Below, in pieces: positions 55,642 through 64,000 of a stretch of DNA of 64,000 bases; position 1 is the first letter of the stretch; each line of letters starts with the position of its first letter. The stretch is from Qipengyuania spongiae. Lineage in GTDB: Bacteria; Pseudomonadota; Alphaproteobacteria; Sphingomonadales; Sphingomonadaceae. Position numbers and translations under genes: made by a program. Under the pieces are notes generated by a model. The model had not been told where the DNA came from. It ran no database searches and saw only the letters and a program-made list of their open reading frames with translations. Location of the stretch: positions 1,746,501-1,810,500 of the forward strand of contig NZ_CP092471.1 of NCBI RefSeq assembly GCF_026168555.1, given 5' to 3'.

Positions 55642-56367
55642 CTATGCCGCTCGCGGCATCTCGCTCCAGATACGATCATCGAGGGTGCGGCCGCCGGATT
55701 TCGGCCGGATGCCTCCCCATTGCTTGAAGAAGAAGGCGACACCCTGACGGACACATTCGTCGCGTACTTCCCGGACCCAGTCGGCTTCCATCGGCCGGCA
55801 TCCCGGCCCGCTCTCGCCGCCGACGATGACCCAATGGATCCCACTGAGGTCGAGAGGCCCAGTGGGACCGATCAACGGCTCCACGGAAAGGAATCGGACG
55901 GCCGCCGGGGCCTGACGTAGATGGTCGATCCGTGACCGCGCTCCTGCGTGTTCGACCGAGACGCCTAGCCAGATATGATCCGGCGCCGCATGATCGGCAT
56001 AGCGCCGCTTCAGATAGTTCCTCATCAGCGAGCTTCGCTTGGTGAGGACCTGATATCGATGGTGATCGGCCTGCTCCATGACATCGAAAACCTGATCGAT
56101 GTAACCTGTCGGCACCTGCTTGTGGAACAGGTCGCTCATCGAGTTCACGAAGATCGTTCGCGGGCGCTTCCAGCGGATCGGCTGGTCCAACTTGTGGGGT
56201 TTGAGCGTGATGTCGAAACCGTTCTCGAAAGGGTGTCCGGCAACACCGCGGAAACGCTCAGCGAGACGCGCGGCGTAGCAGTTCACGCAGCCGTCGGTGA
56301 TCTTCGTGCATCCGGTGACCGGGTTCCACGTTGAGTCCGTCCATTCGATCGCACTGTTGTCAGCCAT
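55642..56367 (-). CDS. DUF5131/phage Gp37-Gp68-like protein (three-Cys motif)
   Basis: The 241-residue protein contains the family's three-cysteine signature, TGCTKITDGCVNCYA, then FVNSMSDLFH and WLGVSVEHAGARSRIDHLR, and near the end VIVGGESGPGCRPM. This matches PF07505, related to radical-SAM proteins. It is divergent from tcmP, the usual partner gene, with 163 bp between. Reaction unknown. The frame is open upstream, but MADNSAIEWTDSTWNP is the family start. Confidence 0.92.
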   Translation of the reverse strand: MADNSAIEWTDSTWNPVTGCTKITDGCVNCYAARLAERFRGVAGHPFENGFDITLKPHKLDQPIRWKRPRTIFVNSMSDLFHKQVPTGYIDQVFDVMEQADHHRYQVLTKRSSLMRNYLKRRYADHAAPDHIWLGVSVEHAGARSRIDHLRQAPAAVRFLSVEPLIGPTGPLDLSGIHWVIVGGESGPGCRPMEADWVREVRDECVRQGVAFFFKQWGGIRPKSGGRTLDDRIWSEMPRAA

Positions 56368-56530
56368 GAGCACCTCGGAACATAATGGGAACAATGCCAC
56401 GACACGAATCACGAGGCAACCGAATGCTGCCTCGTCGTAGGGAATTGGTCGAAAAGTCAACGCTTCGGGACTGGACAGAATCGATCCTGGCGTCACATGA
56501 TCGACGTTCCCGTCTCGTTCCGAGTGAGCC

Positions 56531-57922
56531 ATGACAATGTCCAAGAAGAACAATTCGGCCCAACTCGGCCTTGGCTTGCCTGGATCCAGTGAGGTCGCGC
56601 GCCCGCGGCGTGTGATCGGGGCCAAGGACAGAACGGGTTATCACTGGAGCCCGGGAAAGGCTCTTCCTGCGCTCGGCCAGCACAGCATTGCCAAGCATGA
56701 CATATACGACAACTATGTCGACCGATATATCAGCACTCTCACGAAGAACCATGTGCAATCGAAGCTTAAGGCCACGATCGTCGACGGGTTCTGTGGCGGA
56801 GGCCTCTATGATCTCGATGGCGCCACCGTCTCCGGTTCACCGCTGCGGCTGATCGATGCGATCGAGGTTGCCAGGGCAAAGCTGAAAGCCCGACGCGAGG
56901 ACTTCGATCTCGACGTCGATTTCGTCTTCATAGACGAGAAGGCGGCGCATATCGCCTACCTGCGCGACGAGCTGATCAGGCGAGGCTACGGCAGCCTGAT
57001 CGGCACGAAGATAAGACTGGTCGCCTCGACTTTCGAAGATGCCGTCCCCGACGTCATCTCGGCTATCAGGAAGAAGGGGCGGGCGCATCGTTCGCTCTTC
57101 TTCCTCGATCAGTACGGCTGGAGTGACGTGAAGCTCGCCACCGTGAGGCGCATCATGGCCGATCTGGTCAATCCCGAGGTGGTCCTGACGTTCATGGTCG
57201 ACTCCCTGATCAACCTTCTCCACGAGAAGACATCGACGCTCAGTGCATTGGCGGCTATCGACTATACGCGCGAGGATGTGCGTGCCTTGCTCGATATGAA
57301 GGACGAGTTCGGGGCCAAGGGATGGAAGCGGGCCATCCAGAACACGGTCTACAAGCACATACTCGAATGCACCGGTGCGGCCTTCTACACGCCGTTCTTC
57401 GTCCATCCTCCCGAATCGCATCGCGACTACTGGCTGATCCACCTCTCCAAGCACCACCAGGCCCGCGAGGAGATGGGCAATGTCTTCTGGGAGACGACCA
57501 ACACTATGGAGCATTTCGGTGGCGCTGGTCTCAATGCTCTGGGGTTCGATCCAAGCGTCGATGTCAGGCAGGGCATGATGGACTACATGTTCGACGATGA
57601 TGCCGAAAAACGCTCGGAATCACAGCTTCTCGAGCAGATCCCGCCGCTTCTGCATGAATCCTGGAAGGGCGGGGGAATCGTCACGAAACGATCTCTGTTT
57701 GAGTCACGTGCCAACGATACGCCGGTGGTCGGAAAACTCGTTGATAGTGGTCTTGCCAAGCTACGGGACGAAGGTGAGATCGTCATCTTCGGCAGGAAGC
57801 GGGACAAGAGCGGTGAGATGAAGACTGTCGTTCGGGAGCGGGCCGATCAATTCCAGTGGGACGACGAGATCAGATTACCGCGCGAGCCGCGGCTCTTTTC
57901 CTTCCTGACAAACGCAGCCTGA
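56531..57922 (+). CDS. tcmP: Three-Cys-motif partner protein TcmP
   Basis: The 463-residue protein matches the TcmP family: KHDIYDNYVDRYISTLTK, the methyltransferase-like motif VDGFCGGGLYDLDGATVSGSPLRL and VVLTFMVDSLINLL. The pair of TcmP and a Gp37/Gp68 protein is widespread, often beside restriction systems as here, and is suspected to act in defence, but its chemistry is not established. Start ATG 56531 or 56537. Confidence 0.88.
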   Translation: MTMSKKNNSAQLGLGLPGSSEVARPRRVIGAKDRTGYHWSPGKALPALGQHSIAKHDIYDNYVDRYISTLTKNHVQSKLKATIVDGFCGGGLYDLDGATVSGSPLRLIDAIEVARAKLKARREDFDLDVDFVFIDEKAAHIAYLRDELIRRGYGSLIGTKIRLVASTFEDAVPDVISAIRKKGRAHRSLFFLDQYGWSDVKLATVRRIMADLVNPEVVLTFMVDSLINLLHEKTSTLSALAAIDYTREDVRALLDMKDEFGAKGWKRAIQNTVYKHILECTGAAFYTPFFVHPPESHRDYWLIHLSKHHQAREEMGNVFWETTNTMEHFGGAGLNALGFDPSVDVRQGMMDYMFDDDAEKRSESQLLEQIPPLLHESWKGGGIVTKRSLFESRANDTPVVGKLVDSGLAKLRDEGEIVIFGRKRDKSGEMKTVVRERADQFQWDDEIRLPREPRLFSFLTNAA

Positions 57923-58374
57923 TCGCAGTAAAGTTTAACTGGAAGGATGTTTGCTTAGGCAAATCACGCATCGGCTGGTTAGCCTACTGGATTATACCGG
58001 TTATGTCCCCGTGGTGCTTGGGCCATGGTCTGGACTCCGACCCGGTTCGGCACTTGTCCGACCTGTGGGCTCCGCCCTTCTTGGCGGCCTCTTCAATGAC
58101 ATTGGGGATAGGCAAGGTTCCGGCGCCCAATGCATTGCATGAAGAAGACGACGGTTAACTGGTCGCGGCTCACCTTCTTTCGCAGGTTGTACGACTAGGG
58201 CCGGGCTCGAGATGGCTTTATCGAAAACGACACCCCGGGCCGCGAACAACCGAATGCGCAGTCGGTCGCAGTAAAGATGGCCCCGGGTTTTCGCATGCCG
58301 AGTTTCGCTTTAAGGTTGATCCGAGCGTTTCTGCGCATCGCACCAGCGCTTTGCGGCTGACCCGAAATTGATTT
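57923..58374. other. Intergenic region with possible gene debris
   Basis: The 452 bp after tcmP show no complete gene. The 11-mer TCGCAGTAAAG occurs just after the tcmP stop and again near 58267, about 340 bp apart, and might mark a duplicated flank of an old insertion. No terminator was seen. Confidence 0.4.
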
Positions 58375-58695
58375 TCAAGGTCTGCGCGCGGCCAACGTTC
58401 TGCCTCGATGCTGCTCTTCGATCAACGCGATCTGTTTGTCGGCGTTCCCGTGTGCTTTCGCCCTGCAGGCGTTCGCATGGACGAGCTCACGAAGATCTCT
58501 CGTTCCGGCGGTAAGCGGACAGGCTACCTTTATGGCTCGGCGGACCCGTCTCTGCAGGGAACGCTTACCCATGTCCTTGGACAGGTCGAGATCATCGTAG
58601 CGGATAGTGACCTCCCTTCCCTCGTGAGAACTGGGCAAGTCACCGGGAGCGGGAACGATGGTCAGGGTTAGGGCGGACGCTAACAAAATCGACAT
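58375..58695 (-). CDS. UrcA family protein
   Basis: The 106-residue exported protein has a short signal peptide (LLASALTLTIVPA) and the UrcA pattern: VTIRYDDLDLSKDMGKRSLQRRVRRAIKVACP and the later ANACRAKAHGNADKQI. AGGAGGT precedes the ATG. UrcA proteins are small periplasmic proteins of unknown role, common in sphingomonads. A 17-bp dyad lies 169 bp upstream, suggesting co-regulation with the TonB receptor. Confidence 0.85.
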   Translation of the reverse strand: MSILLASALTLTIVPAPGDLPSSHEGREVTIRYDDLDLSKDMGKRSLQRRVRRAIKVACPLTAGTRDLRELVHANACRAKAHGNADKQIALIEEQHRGRTLAARRP

Positions 58696-59137
58696 GGAGA
58701 CCTCCTGAAGTATTGACGAAGGGCTCTAGCCACAACTGCAATCGAATTCGGTGGGGCGATCGAGGCGAACGCTTCCGATGTCGACGATGGGGCGACAAGC
58801 CTTCACAAGAGCCCGCCGGAGCCATTCCTGCCGGGCTTCCTCGTGATGCAGCAGGAGATCTATTAATACGAAGCGTACTAGACGAACGAACGATATGGTC
58901 CGATGAATTCCCCTGGTTGATATCTGCAGGTTTCATCCGTGGACAATCGGATCAGACACTTGTCTGCGTGACGTCGGACCAAGCTCCTTTCTTTCCGGAG
59001 CTTCGGCTGACCACGACTTCGGCCGTCATCGTCAACCTTCATGCAGCAAGGTTAGTCTGGACCGGGATGGTGTTCGTACCAGCTATGAAGAGGACAGGAC
59101 GATCGATCAGGGGCGGGCTTGGGCTAGAGGGGTCGTT
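58696..59137. other. Upstream region of the UrcA gene
   Basis: No gene is evident in these 442 bp. The region contains one copy of the 17-bp dyad (58864-58880) and the urcA leader. Confidence 0.5.
58864..58880. promoter_or_regulatory. 17-bp dyad operator, copy 3
   Basis: TAATACGAAGCGTACTA differs from the copy at 60110 only in its three central bases. It lies in TATTAATACG, near a -10-like sequence, upstream of urcA on the minus strand. On the plus strand no gene follows. Confidence 0.6.
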
Positions 59138-60097
59138 CTATCCCATGGCGATGACGGCAGGCACTGGTCCGTCGCTGTGCCTCACGAGCGGTTGGGACCT
59201 GGCACTCTTCACTCGTACGGTCTTGTTGAAGCCGACCCATTCGCCGCTGCCGCGCATATGCGAAACACGCCAGAAGGTCTTGCCTCCGCGCTGTACGTAG
59301 TGTCCGCGGACCAGGTGCAGACGGGGCGTTTCGCGGCTGGTTCTGGGCGACCCGATTGAAGCTTTCCCCCCGTCCATCGAGATTTCGCCGAGATGCATGC
59401 TGACCTCGTAGTGTTCCAATGTCTTCGGAATTCGGGAACCAGAGGTTTCCCTGTTTCCCAACGGCTTACGAGTGTTCGTGTTGAGGACGTTGGGGCTCGA
59501 CAGAAGGACTGAAAACGTTAGCAGAAAGGGGAGGAAGAACCAGGATCCCTCGGCTTGCTGGGACAGGCTTCGGTTCGGATCCCCTTTGAGATTGCGTCGC
59601 ATCCAATCGCGATCGAGCCGCAGCGCCGCCGAAAAAAGTACGTCATTGAGATGATGGAACCGGTCATGCTTGAACGAGGCTCGACTGCCGTCGGAATCCG
59701 GGTGGACCTTGGCATCCAGATCGAAGGAAATGTCGCCCGGCAGTCGAGAGACCTGTCCTGAGGTATCCGAGAAGAACGGTTGGATCGAGCCGGATCTTCC
59801 ATCTTCGGAAGCCCTGACGACGCAACCGATCTGCTCTCCGCCCCCAGTGCCTGACGGGTCCGGCTCCGCCGGCCATTCCAACCAGAACATTTCGGCGGGC
59901 ATCCGCAGGACTGATCTCTCGATCTCCATGAGTTCGGAGCACTCCCGCAGGAGGTCACCGCACTGCCGGGCGGCATCCGCATCCATGACATAGCGCAAGG
60001 GACAGGTGATGACTTCCAATGCATCCCGGTATGAGACTCGAGTGTCCGCTCTGCTGTGAAAGGAGCGGGTTGCGATAATACGGTCCATGAGCCTCAT
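59138..60097 (-). CDS. Uncharacterised 319-aa protein
   Basis: The 319-residue protein has one hydrophobic segment near the middle (FFLPFLLTFSVLLSSPNVL) and ends with a repeat-like basic part, LHLVRGHYVQRGGKTFWRVSHMRGS, of a kind seen in many small phage and island proteins. Its ATG 60097 lies 12 bp from the dyad at 60110, shared with the divergent padR gene. Function unknown. Confidence 0.65.
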   Translation of the reverse strand: MRLMDRIIATRSFHSRADTRVSYRDALEVITCPLRYVMDADAARQCGDLLRECSELMEIERSVLRMPAEMFWLEWPAEPDPSGTGGGEQIGCVVRASEDGRSGSIQPFFSDTSGQVSRLPGDISFDLDAKVHPDSDGSRASFKHDRFHHLNDVLFSAALRLDRDWMRRNLKGDPNRSLSQQAEGSWFFLPFLLTFSVLLSSPNVLNTNTRKPLGNRETSGSRIPKTLEHYEVSMHLGEISMDGGKASIGSPRTSRETPRLHLVRGHYVQRGGKTFWRVSHMRGSGEWVGFNKTVRVKSARSQPLVRHSDGPVPAVIAMG

Positions 60098-60109
60098 GAC
60101 TGGAAGATA

Positions 60110-60126
60110 TAATACGCGACGTACTA
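60110..60126. promoter_or_regulatory. 17-bp dyad operator, copy 4, between divergent genes
   Basis: TAATACGCGACGTACTA lies in TATAATACG, so it overlaps a -10 box for padR, and is 58 bp before the padR start and 12 bp before the divergent gene. It is the natural autoregulatory site of the PadR protein. Confidence 0.6.
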
Positions 60127-60183
60127 AATCAATCAGCTTCTCGATAAGTCGATGACAATTGTGGCATTGAAGCCCATAAGGGC

Positions 60184-60777
60184 ATGGTGAAGCGCGTTGG
60201 GGACAAGGTGGGCAATTCCGCGGACACGCGTGAACTTTCGCATCACGAAAGCCACGTGCTCGCGCTGATTCACAAATGGCAGCCCGCCACGGCTTATCTG
60301 GTGAGGAAGACCTTGCCGAAGAGCATCGCGTCCTCCTTCTCCGACAGTCCGGGCAGCGTATATCCGGTCATTGATCGACTTAAGAGCCGTGGGTTTGTCA
60401 CCGTTCGGTCACTGCAGGGAGGAAAGAAGAATGCGGAGTTGCTCTCCTGCACACAGGCAGGTGTTGAGCATCTCAAGGCATGGATTCGCACTTCTCGGCA
60501 GGAGGAGGCCCTTCCTGAGGACCCTTGGCGTACCCGGTCGCTTTTCTCGCGGATTCTCGATCCGGAAGATCGCAAGGCTTGGCTTCTCGATCTGCGAGCC
60601 GTCGCGGAGGAACAACGTTCCTCTATTATTGAACGTACCGAGTTCGCGGACGAACTGTCCGAGATCGATGCTCTCGAACACGCGCTCCTGACCACCGAAG
60701 CTAGGATCGTTTGGGTGGACCGGCTGTTGGCCAGGATGGTGCACGCCGCAGCGAAGACCCTTCCGGACGACGACTAG
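60184..60777 (+). CDS. PadR family transcriptional regulator
   Basis: The 197-residue regulator has the PadR winged helix (LSHHESHVLALIHKWQPATAYLVRKTLP, then GSVYPVIDRLKSRGFVTV) and a C-terminal helical dimer region. It probably represses its own promoter and the others carrying the 17-bp dyad, responding to an unknown ligand. Its stop overlaps the end of the convergent small gene by 4 bp. Confidence 0.9.
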   Translation: MVKRVGDKVGNSADTRELSHHESHVLALIHKWQPATAYLVRKTLPKSIASSFSDSPGSVYPVIDRLKSRGFVTVRSLQGGKKNAELLSCTQAGVEHLKAWIRTSRQEEALPEDPWRTRSLFSRILDPEDRKAWLLDLRAVAEEQRSSIIERTEFADELSEIDALEHALLTTEARIVWVDRLLARMVHAAAKTLPDDD

Positions 60778-61277
60778 GGTCGCTTTCGGGTGACGAATAG
60801 AAGGATGTAGCTCCTGATGGTCCTTCGGGCTTCGGCTTCGCCCTTTTCCTGGATCCACGCGTCGAATTGCTGTACGATTGCGGAAGTTCGACCTTTCTGC
60901 AAGCGAAGCACGTAGCCCATCTCGTCGAGATCGTCTGCGAGAAGCCGAAGCGCATCGGAGATCGATTTGTGCTGTTGGCTCGGATCCTTGTCGAGGAGAC
61001 GGTCCAGGAACTCATCGAGGACGGGCCGGCAATCGGACACGTTGCTCATGGCTTGAGCTCTTCGCCGATCTGGCTCGCAGTTTCGGCTGAGCGCATCCAG
61101 TGTGTGATGGGGCAATTGCACATCGATCCAGCAAGGTCTTCGATCAAGGACGTACGACAGACGACGGACGTTTTCGAAAATTCCCACGGTGAATGCTTTC
61201 CGGATGTAGTTTCGCGGTGAAACACCGAAGATAGGGTAGCTTCCGTTGGTCGCCGAAGCTTGAACAAGATTGCGCAT
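60774..61277 (-). CDS. Uncharacterised helical protein (start uncertain)
   Basis: The certain part is the C-terminal 91 residues from ATG 61049 (MSNVSDCRPVLDEFLDRLL), a helical protein with no recognised domain; GAAGAG lies eight bases upstream. The frame continues to ATG 61277, only 19 bp after the serine hydrolase stop, giving 167 residues. Either start fits. It ends overlapping padR. Confidence 0.6.
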   Translation of the reverse strand: MRNLVQASATNGSYPIFGVSPRNYIRKAFTVGIFENVRRLSYVLDRRPCWIDVQLPHHTLDALSRNCEPDRRRAQAMSNVSDCRPVLDEFLDRLLDKDPSQQHKSISDALRLLADDLDEMGYVLRLQKGRTSAIVQQFDAWIQEKGEAEARRTIRSYILLFVTRKRP

Positions 61278-61296
61278 TTCGTGGGTCTTACGACTC

Positions 61297-62505
61297 CTAC
61301 CGGGAGAGATCCGTGCGGGTGGGTTGAAGCAGGTCCCTCCCGATGCGGTCCGCGTAATCGAAATCCCCGCTGTTGCTGAGGACGACGATGCCGGCGCGTG
61401 TGACGGGATCGAATGCGATGTAAGTGCTGTACCCGGCCGTCCCTCCATTGTGGCCCAACATGGTGCGATTGTCGCGCTCGATGGTCATCCAGGCGAGTCC
61501 GATGGTGATCCCCGGTTTCGGACCGGGGCGATGGGCGCGATGCGCCTCTCTGAGGGATGCCTCGAGCGGCGAAGTCGCCTCTCCGATGTTGGCATCGAGG
61601 TACGACAGCAGGTCATGGACATTGGAATTGAGCCCGCCGCCTCCCGCCAGAACGTCGACGTCGAAATAGGATGCCACAGCGCCGTCCTTGTTGTGGCCTT
61701 TCGTCATCCACGGGGATAGCGTGTCGGGACGTCCGTATGCGGTCATCGACATGCCCAGAGGACGCACGACCCGGTCCATCACCAGTTCCTTGAAATTATT
61801 GGCACCTGCTGCGCGGGCCAGCGCGTAGCCCAGAAGACCCATGCCGAGATTCGAATATTCCAGCTTCGAGCCCGGCTCACGATCGAGCTCGTAACTGTTC
61901 AGGAAGGCGTAGAGGTCTTCTGCCGAATATTCGGCATAGGGGTTCGCCGGATCGGGTGAGACGTAGCCGGTCGGAAGTCGCGGCAGGCCGGAACTATGCG
62001 TCGCCAGGTCCAGTAAGGTTATCTCGCGGTCTCCGAAGACGGGAGCGCGGACCCCGGCGGGCAGATACCTGCTGAGCGGGGCATCGAGGTCCACTTCGCC
62101 TTTGCGGACCATGTCCGCGAACACAGCTCCGGTGAAGGTCTTCGTGATCGAGCCGATCTCGAAGACCGAGCTCGTCGTTAGCGGCGCTGCACCTTCGCCG
62201 GCTTGGCCGTACGTGAGTATTCGCCGACTCCCGTCCGGTTCGAGAAGTCCGATCACGATGCCCTTGGCCTGACCGCTGTCGATGAAGGGACGGACGAGGG
62301 CATCCACTGCCTCGGTTGGGGGGAAGTGGTGGGTCTCGCATGCCGGAATTCCAGCGACTTCCTCTCTCTGTGGCTGTTTGGATACACGACCTTCCCGTTC
62401 GTCGTCGGACGGCTGGAGTAAGGCGGGTTGAACGGACTGCGACGCCGGAAAGAAAGCTTCCAACGGCGGCGTCGCCATGCAGGCGATGGAGCATGCAATG
62501 AGCAT
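61297..62505 (-). CDS. Serine hydrolase, beta-lactamase class C family
   Basis: This roughly 402-residue exported protein has a signal peptide (MLIACSIACMATPP) and all three active-site motifs of class C beta-lactamase-like enzymes: SITK, YSN and HNGG. It may be a D-aminopeptidase, esterase or transpeptidase-like enzyme rather than a drug-hydrolysing one. ATG 62505 gives the signal peptide; the frame opens further upstream. A promoter dyad (62608-62640) precedes it. Confidence 0.9.
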   Translation of the reverse strand: MLIACSIACMATPPLEAFFPASQSVQPALLQPSDDEREGRVSKQPQREEVAGIPACETHHFPPTEAVDALVRPFIDSGQAKGIVIGLLEPDGSRRILTYGQAGEGAAPLTTSSVFEIGSITKTFTGAVFADMVRKGEVDLDAPLSRYLPAGVRAPVFGDREITLLDLATHSSGLPRLPTGYVSPDPANPYAEYSAEDLYAFLNSYELDREPGSKLEYSNLGMGLLGYALARAAGANNFKELVMDRVVRPLGMSMTAYGRPDTLSPWMTKGHNKDGAVASYFDVDVLAGGGGLNSNVHDLLSYLDANIGEATSPLEASLREAHRAHRPGPKPGITIGLAWMTIERDNRTMLGHNGGTAGYSTYIAFDPVTRAGIVVLSNSGDFDYADRIGRDLLQPTRTDLSR

Positions 62506-62607
62506 CGATCGTTTCCTCCGGATAGGGTTACGCGCGAAAAGAGCGTGGTCGAACGGCGCGCGTGACAAGCAACAATCGCCTTAGCAGAAGCCGCCCGACT
62601 CACCGTA

Positions 62608-62640
62608 TGTACTGTACCGTTACAAATAGTACAGCTATTT
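62608..62640. promoter_or_regulatory. Overlapping dyads upstream of the serine hydrolase
   Basis: TGTACT (62608-62613) and AGTACA (62628-62633) form one inverted repeat, and AAATAG/CTATTT (62624-62640) another. They lie between two minus-strand genes, about 100 bp before the hydrolase start, and may be a regulator-binding promoter. Confidence 0.4.
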
Positions 62641-62655
62641 CTTCAATTGTCAAGT

Positions 62656-64000
62656 TCACGCTCTTCGAACGAGCCAGAATGCGGTGAAGAGGGGAATGCC
62701 GAACGCGAGGGCGGCGAGGGCCCAGCACATGGTCTCGACAGGACGGAGGAGTCGGCGTCGTGCAAGGATGACCGTACCAGTGGTCGCCATCAGCGAGAGT
62801 ATTCCGGCAAGAAACCACATCGCGCGCGGCACTTCGACCGGGGCTCGAGGCGCGATCCAGGCATCACCGGATCCCATTCCTGCAGCGCCGGCGAAGACGT
62901 TACGGAATGCCGGCGAGATCCAATAGGACCTGAAGCGATGGAAAGCTGGATTGTCCGGTTTCATCGAGCGACGGGCGAGCGATATCACATCGCCGGCAGA
63001 GTCGATCGTCACCAACTCCTGCCAGGCGGCGTGCGGACCATCGATGCTGTCCCTTCCGAAGAGAAAGGACACGATGACATCATCCCGGAGAAGTTTCGCG
63101 TCCAGCCTCTGGAGATCGCCCGCGGGGCCGGGCAGGGGTATTGCCCCTTTCGTCGTTACAGTACCGTCGTCCTCGAAGGCTCTTCGATCAAGAAGGTAAA
63201 GTGACTTGTCGCTCAGGACGGTGATCGTCGGCCCCGCCGGAAAGGGTGCGGTGAGGATCGTCTCGTCTCGGGGCAGCTGGAGGAGCCGTTTGAGGACACC
63301 GGAGCGCGCGTCGAGCCGGTATAGGCTTCCGCCGGCGATCATCTTGTCGTCATCGAAGGGTCGCGGCGGTGCTTCGAAGCCGTCTTGCGGCTTCAATGGC
63401 CCTATGGAGCTCCCATCGTTCGACCGTATGCCTACCAACGCATTTCTGTCGTGACTGTACGTCCAATCGATACCGCCGTGGAGTTCCGTGAAGGAGATCG
63501 GACCGGAATTGGAGAGTTCACCTCTGATGGGCAGGTCGCCGTGGGGAACCGGCAGCCGGATCGCTTCGAAGTCTTCCGATCCCGCTCCCAAGAGGTTCGC
63601 GCCGCGCGTCGAAGCGGTTTCCAGGCCTGAGGCTATGATATCGTTGCTATCGATGCGCATGGCTTCGATCATCCCGCCGGAGGGAGGGTCTACTTCGGGA
63701 CTGCTACCCATGGCCGACATCGCAAGCTGGTAGGTCAACCCGCTTGCACCGACCATCAGGAGGTAGAGACTCAGCCCGGCGACGCCCACGGTTGCCGCAA
63801 GTGGAATTGGGGAGGCAGGAGGGAGTGTCCTTGTCGGCTTGAAGGCGCCCGCCACGAGCACAGCGAGCAGCACTATCAGCAGTAACGGGAGGAGGAGCCC
63901 TTCCGCTCCGACACCTTGCCCGCTTACGAGAAGCGCACCGATCGCGAGCGCTCCGCTCCAGCCATAGCGACGTGGAGCCAATGCGAGGTAGCTCCCGACA
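62656..64000 (-). CDS. Membrane protein with periplasmic beta-rich domain, 5' part outside window
   Basis: The frame is open to the right edge of the window and runs past TTG 63981, so the gene continues outside; about 447 residues are visible. Hydrophobic helices flank both ends (LLLPLLLIVLLAVLVAGAF near the start and AMWFLAGILSLMATTGTVIL and WALAALAFGIPLFTAFWLV near the end), and a large beta-rich middle resembles a propeller (SLYRLDARSGVLKRLLQL). Family not recognised; it is next to the serine hydrolase and may share its pathway. Confidence 0.7.
   Translation of the reverse strand, partial: VGSYLALAPRRYGWSGALAIGALLVSGQGVGAEGLLLPLLLIVLLAVLVAGAFKPTRTLPPASPIPLAATVGVAGLSLYLLMVGASGLTYQLAMSAMGSSPEVDPPSGGMIEAMRIDSNDIIASGLETASTRGANLLGAGSEDFEAIRLPVPHGDLPIRGELSNSGPISFTELHGGIDWTYSHDRNALVGIRSNDGSSIGPLKPQDGFEAPPRPFDDDKMIAGGSLYRLDARSGVLKRLLQLPRDETILTAPFPAGPTITVLSDKSLYLLDRRAFEDDGTVTTKGAIPLPGPAGDLQRLDAKLLRDDVIVSFLFGRDSIDGPHAAWQELVTIDSAGDVISLARRSMKPDNPAFHRFRSYWISPAFRNVFAGAAGMGSGDAWIAPRAPVEVPRAMWFLAGILSLMATTGTVILARRRLLRPVETMCWALAALAFGIPLFTAFWLVRRA

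Noticed and set aside
58713..59300. 195-codon plus-strand frame between urcA and the 319-aa gene
   Set aside because: It overlaps the minus-strand gene at its end, has no ribosome-binding site and looks like non-coding translation.

Overview
The window is high-GC bacterial DNA and most likely comes from an alphaproteobacterium of the order Sphingomonadales, probably Erythrobacteraceae. This is inferred from family content: a three-subunit transhydrogenase, an SO2930-type diheme cytochrome paired with a beta-helix protein, a DUF938 protein, an entericidin, a solitary CpaF, a TonB receptor with a very long N-terminal plug, an UrcA protein and a DUF6961 protein. No rRNA or tRNA gene was available to confirm it.

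Positions 1-25600 are chromosomal backbone. The order is a fasciclin fragment; pntAB-pntB; a beta-helix/diheme cytochrome pair; an Asp/Glu racemase; a dGTPase; a DUF938 protein; small envelope proteins; cpaF; an EamA exporter; glmS; a GGDEF-EAL protein; then, on the minus strand, purC, a transglutaminase-like protein, an M16 peptidase, purS and purQ; a Na+/H+-type antiporter; an SDR; a cobalamin riboswitch with no evident B12 gene behind it; and an acyl-CoA thioesterase.

From about 25.7 kb the sequence becomes accessory. A Tn7-like transposition module (tnsA-tnsB-tnsC-tniQ, minus strand) lies at 26.0-32.1 kb, with repeated putative transposase-binding sites next to the tniQ end. It carries two further proteins that look like catalytically degenerate TnsB relatives, several orphan genes, and a tightly coupled three-gene operon (DUF262, DUF3696-type AAA ATPase, 319-aa unknown) that looks like an uncharacterised defence system. 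A PHP-AAA (TrlF-type) ATPase and two orphans follow. The right end is uncertain; a tentative one is near 39.28 kb. No CRISPR or cas genes are visible, so this is a protein-targeted Tn7-like element rather than a CAST.

From 43.9 to 64 kb there is a mosaic. It contains an ArsR-type regulator, a frameshifted VOC gene, an S1/P1 nuclease, a frameshifted DUF6961 gene, a GNAT acetyltransferase and a large TonB-dependent receptor. A second defence cluster follows (HTH-like DUF6471, a type IIG-like restriction-methylase, a DUF5131 radical-SAM-like protein and TcmP). After it come an UrcA protein, a PadR regulator, a serine hydrolase and a membrane protein cut by the window edge. Four copies of a 17-bp dyad, three of them overlapping TATAAT-like sequences, link the receptor, the urcA region and the padR locus into a putative PadR regulon that the restriction island appears to have split.
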